64,000 nt of DNA from Acetothermia bacterium 64_32 (GTDB taxonomy: Bacteria > Bipolaricaulota > Bipolaricaulia > Bipolaricaulales > Bipolaricaulaceae): NCBI GenBank assembly GCA_001508155.1, contig LGFI01000012.1, positions 1 through 64,000 on the forward strand, in the 5' to 3' direction. The notes under the pieces were generated by a model, which was given only the letters and a program-made list of their open reading frames with translations, was not told the origin of the DNA and did not search any database. The position numbers and the translations under genes were made by a program. Of this stretch, positions 61,687-64,000 are shown piece after piece. Every line of letters starts with the position of its first letter. Positions within the stretch are counted from its first letter, which is position 1.

Positions 61687-62820
61687 ATGTCCACGTCGTG
61701 TGCGCTGGTGAACCTGAGGACCCTGGCCGGGAACATCGAGCGGGTCCGGGCTTGTCTGCCCGAGGGGCTAAAGCTCCTTCTTGCGGCGAAGTCCGATGCC
61801 TACGGCCATGGGGTGGAGGCGGTGGCCCGCCTGGCCCAGGAGGTGGGTGTGGACTGGCTGGGGGTGGCCACGGTGGAGGAGGGGGAGCGGGTCCGCGCCG
61901 CCGGGGTGCGGCTCCCGGTGCTCCTCCTAGGCCCCGCCCTCCCCGATGAGCTCCGGAAGGCCCTGGCCCTCGAACTTGCCTTGCCCGTCTTCGACCTTGA
62001 GACCGCCCGGGCCCTGGACCGCGCCGCGGCCGCCCTGGGGAAGAGGGCTCGGGTACACGTGCTGGTGGACACTGGGATGGGGAGGTTCGGGCTCCCCCCC
62101 GAGGATGCCCCGGCGCTGCTCGCCCAGCTCCGCCGCCTTGCCCACCTTGAGGTGGAGGGCATCCTGAGCCACCTTGCGGCAGCCGACTCCGAGCTTCCGG
62201 AGGACCGTGCCTTCACCCAAGGCCAGATAGAAGCCCTTAAAAAACTCGTTCAGGAGCTCCCGGACCGGCTGCGGCCCCCGCTCTGCCACATCGGGAACTC
62301 CGCGGGGCTCATCCAGTACAGGGAGTTGGTCACGGCCCCCCCGTTCACCATGATTCGAATTGGAACATTGCTTTATGGATACCTGGAGGTGCGCCGCCCC
62401 TGGGCGGAGATCGTGCACCCTGCGGCCACCCTGACGGCCCGGGTCCTCGCCCTGAAGGACCTGGCCCCAGGGGGGAGCGTCGGATACGGCCGCACCCATC
62501 AAGTCACCCGGCCGACGCGGGTGGCCGTGGTCGCCATGGGGTACGGCCAGGGGCTGAGTCCCCGCCTCTCGGGCCGGGGGGTGGTCTGGGTTCGGGGGCG
62601 CCTTGCCCCCATAGTGGGGAAGATCTGCCTGGACCACACCATAGTGGATGTGACCGGACTTGAAGGGGTTCAGCCCGGGGAGGAGGTGGAGATCTTCGGC
62701 CCCCACCTTCCGGCGGACCAGCTGGCCGAGAGAGTTGGGCTCGGGGTATGTGAGCTCCTCGTCCCCGCCCTGAGGGGGGCCAGCGTCCGCCGCTATGAGG
62801 ACGGACCTCAGCGCCCGTAA
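61687..62820 (+). CDS. alr: Alanine-racemase-family PLP enzyme
   Basis: 377 residues from an ATG at 61687; an in-frame TTG at 61648 overlaps the ATPase stop. The fold-III barrel has PLP Lys35 in LAAKSDAYGHG, HIGNSAGLIQY, MIRIGTLLYGY and catalytic Tyr in SVGYGRTHQV. The usual CMDQ motif reads CLDHTIVDVT, a noticeable change near the active site. Bacterial Alr makes D-alanine for murein, but location at the end of the GntR-controlled btu operon hints at a broader or different amino-acid racemase supplying or consuming D-amino acids. Housekeeping Alr remains possible. Confidence 0.85.
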   Translation: MSTSCALVNLRTLAGNIERVRACLPEGLKLLLAAKSDAYGHGVEAVARLAQEVGVDWLGVATVEEGERVRAAGVRLPVLLLGPALPDELRKALALELALPVFDLETARALDRAAAALGKRARVHVLVDTGMGRFGLPPEDAPALLAQLRRLAHLEVEGILSHLAAADSELPEDRAFTQGQIEALKKLVQELPDRLRPPLCHIGNSAGLIQYRELVTAPPFTMIRIGTLLYGYLEVRRPWAEIVHPAATLTARVLALKDLAPGGSVGYGRTHQVTRPTRVAVVAMGYGQGLSPRLSGRGVVWVRGRLAPIVGKICLDHTIVDVTGLEGVQPGEEVEIFGPHLPADQLAERVGLGVCELLVPALRGASVRRYEDGPQRP

Positions 62821-63014
62821 AAGGCCGGGGTAGCCCCGCTCCCGCCACTCCTTGACCCGCTCTGGGATGGTGTTGACCAGCTCCAGCGGGCAGCAGGGCC
62901 GCCTGCGGACCACCGGCCTTCCTTTAAGACCGGCTGCCCCTCCTCGTAGGCCCAGTAGCGGGTGGGCTCCTCAAAGGGCGAGTTGAGGATGGGGTTGTCA
63001 ACGAGGAAGGACAT
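62820..63014 (-). pseudogene. Remnant of a type III restriction endonuclease subunit
   Basis: The first reading frame from 63014 (DNPILNSPFEEPTRYWAYEEG, then QPVLKEGR) matches the typical N-terminus of type III restriction (Res) proteins. A second frame continues with PLELVNTIPERVKEWRERGYPG, the next conserved stretch of the same family, but about 20 residues are missing and the frame is shifted. The rest of the roughly 900-residue protein is absent because the alr gene begins at once on the other strand. It is clearly broken and not expressed as an enzyme. Confidence 0.75.
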
Positions 63015-63018
63015 GCTC

Positions 63019-64000
63019 TCACCCTTCCAGGCTTTGCAGGAATGCGTTGGCTTCTTTTGCCAACAACTGAGCTCGTTCGATCAGAAACTCTGTGTATCGC
63101 TCCACAGCCCATCGTTGCTTGAGAGCTTCGGCGTCAATCGCGGCCTGCGCAAATGACTTGGGAACGAGGTGATCACTAAGGTCCCTTTCGGAAATTTTGA
63201 ATTCATGGATGTAACGTGAAGGGGGTTTGTTAGAAAGTTTTTTCACGTTTGTTCGCTCATTTAGTACAGTGATGTTTGCTAAGGCATGAATCTCGTCATC
63301 AGAGACATTTGCCTTTCTGAGCAGGCTCCGGGGGAAGATGTGGTGCCATTGAGGCTCAAATCCTGCGGTTATTGGAGCCCCGGTCTTGTCATATCCAATA
63401 CGGGTGCCATCCACCCAATCCCGTGCGCCTTTGTGGAAGAGTACCAGGTAAAGCATCAGCCGCAAGAAACGCTGTCCGGCGCGGTCGTATCGCTCCAGGA
63501 ACTGGTCCTCAGCAATCTCGGGAGAGACCCGTAAGCGCTCCCTAAGGCTTTTTATAGCCTGGTCGAAAGCGGTGGCCTCACTGATCGCCCGCACATCTTC
63601 ATTGAGGCTGGTGATGGCCGAGCCGCTGTAGCGCCCGTCCCAGTTGGCGAGCAAAAACCAGTGTAGAGCTTTGCTAAAGCACCACCCTGGCGTGTTCTTC
63701 CACCGATGGTGCAGGACAAAAAGAGGAATCAGGCTGTTGGTGGAAGGGAGAAGGTCTTGGGACATGATGCCGTATTCGGCCAGCTGTTTCAGAACCTCTG
63801 CGATGGTTTCCTTAGCCTGCTTCCAAACTTCTTTCAGATTCTCAGGGTTCCAGAAATTCCTTGGCACTTCGATGAGTCGAGCCCGGCCTTTGCCGATGCC
63901 CGTCATCGTCCGTACAAAAACACCCGCGTCCAAATCCCAGCCACTATCTTCCAAGTCATTTCGGAAGGGCAAATACTCTTCCCGAACCCAGCCGGGATTC
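63019..64000 (-). CDS. DUF262/HNH (GmrSD-like) protein, partial at the window edge
   Basis: At least 326 residues; the frame is open to the last base, so the N-terminus lies outside the window. The C-terminal part has FEPQWHHIFPRSLLRKANVSDDEIHALANITVLNERTN, the DUF1524-type HNH nuclease motif (His-His and the ANITVLNERTN part) of GmrSD and related DUF262 proteins, which act against modified or foreign DNA. The DUF262 NTPase half would be upstream. It is 4 bases from the type III Res remnant and visibly lower in GC than the rest of the window, consistent with a horizontally acquired defence cassette. Confidence 0.8.
   Translation of the reverse strand, partial: NPGWVREEYLPFRNDLEDSGWDLDAGVFVRTMTGIGKGRARLIEVPRNFWNPENLKEVWKQAKETIAEVLKQLAEYGIMSQDLLPSTNSLIPLFVLHHRWKNTPGWCFSKALHWFLLANWDGRYSGSAITSLNEDVRAISEATAFDQAIKSLRERLRVSPEIAEDQFLERYDRAGQRFLRLMLYLVLFHKGARDWVDGTRIGYDKTGAPITAGFEPQWHHIFPRSLLRKANVSDDEIHALANITVLNERTNVKKLSNKPPSRYIHEFKISERDLSDHLVPKSFAQAAIDAEALKQRWAVERYTEFLIERAQLLAKEANAFLQSLEG

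Overview
The window is a gene-dense, GC-rich bacterial chromosome segment of about 64 kb. It has short intergenic gaps and many 4-nt start/stop overlaps (ATGA or GTGA). It carries hopanoid biosynthesis, the last two MEP-pathway enzymes, lipoprotein-type ABC importers, AdoCbl-dependent metabolism and NEW3/NosD-type secreted proteins. Promoters are of the ordinary sigma-70 type (TTGACA-N17-TATAAT). There are no rRNA, tRNA or ribosomal protein markers, so taxonomy is an inference only: a probably thermophilic, deep-branching or uncultured phylum (Bipolaricaulota/Acetothermia-like or similar) is my guess, held loosely.

Layout. (1) 0.3-2.4 kb: a soluble PAS-type NarL-family kinase/regulator pair behind a good promoter. 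(2) 2.9-9.5 kb: a small ribbon-helix-helix/MshEN-like fusion, then a class I cyclic-di-GMP riboswitch in front of a cluster of secreted beta-rich proteins. The cluster holds three related small subunits, a PapD/FimC-like chaperone candidate and a 948-residue NEW3/beta-rich/SdrD-B/PKD protein. It looks like a c-di-GMP-controlled surface structure. (3) 9.6-13.4 kb: fur/zur-znuA-znuC-znuB and a divergent DUF47 (PhoU-like) gene. (4) 13.4-27.6 kb: glycerol-3-phosphate scavenging, comprising glpR, ugpB-A-E, two glycerophosphodiesterases, two HAD-IIA phosphatases, a DHH phosphoesterase, a beta-helix protein, glpK, a GlpA-like enzyme, a second flavoprotein and a DUF1667 protein. GlpR-like half-sites sit at the promoters of glpR, ugpB and glpK. 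(5) 27.6-39.9 kb: one tightly packed hopanoid operon (kinase, two response regulators, prenyl synthase, hpnH, hpnG, ispG, shc, ispH, yjbQ, hpnC, hpnD, hpnE). (6) 39.9-46.0 kb: CsaA, a dipeptide epimerase, an AONS-family PLP enzyme and a peptide ABC importer. (7) 46.1-62.8 kb: a B12/D-amino-acid locus made of a corrinoid adenosyltransferase, a fused B12-mutase/MutL-reactivase protein, an opine dehydrogenase family enzyme, a DUF4392 D-glutamate cyclase homologue, a FadR-type GntR regulator, a C45 acyltransferase/peptidase, a second peptide importer, a winged-helix protein, BtuFCD and an alanine-racemase-like enzyme. (8) 62.8-64 kb: a decayed type III restriction subunit and a DUF262/HNH protein cut by the window edge.

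The most interesting unit is region 7. The GntR gene, the peptide importer operon and the btuFCD-racemase operon each have a strong promoter with a TTGGTATTACCA-type palindrome at the predicted +1. This links corrinoid uptake, corrinoid adenosylation, a fused AdoCbl mutase and D-glutamate/opine enzymes into one predicted regulon. The second is region 2, where a c-di-GMP riboswitch with a readable translational ON mechanism sits next to a candidate c-di-GMP-binding DNA-binding protein and a possible chaperone/usher-like export system. A third recurring theme is a perfect 10-12 bp stem-loop directly behind each substrate-binding-protein gene and behind the riboswitch-controlled subunit gene.
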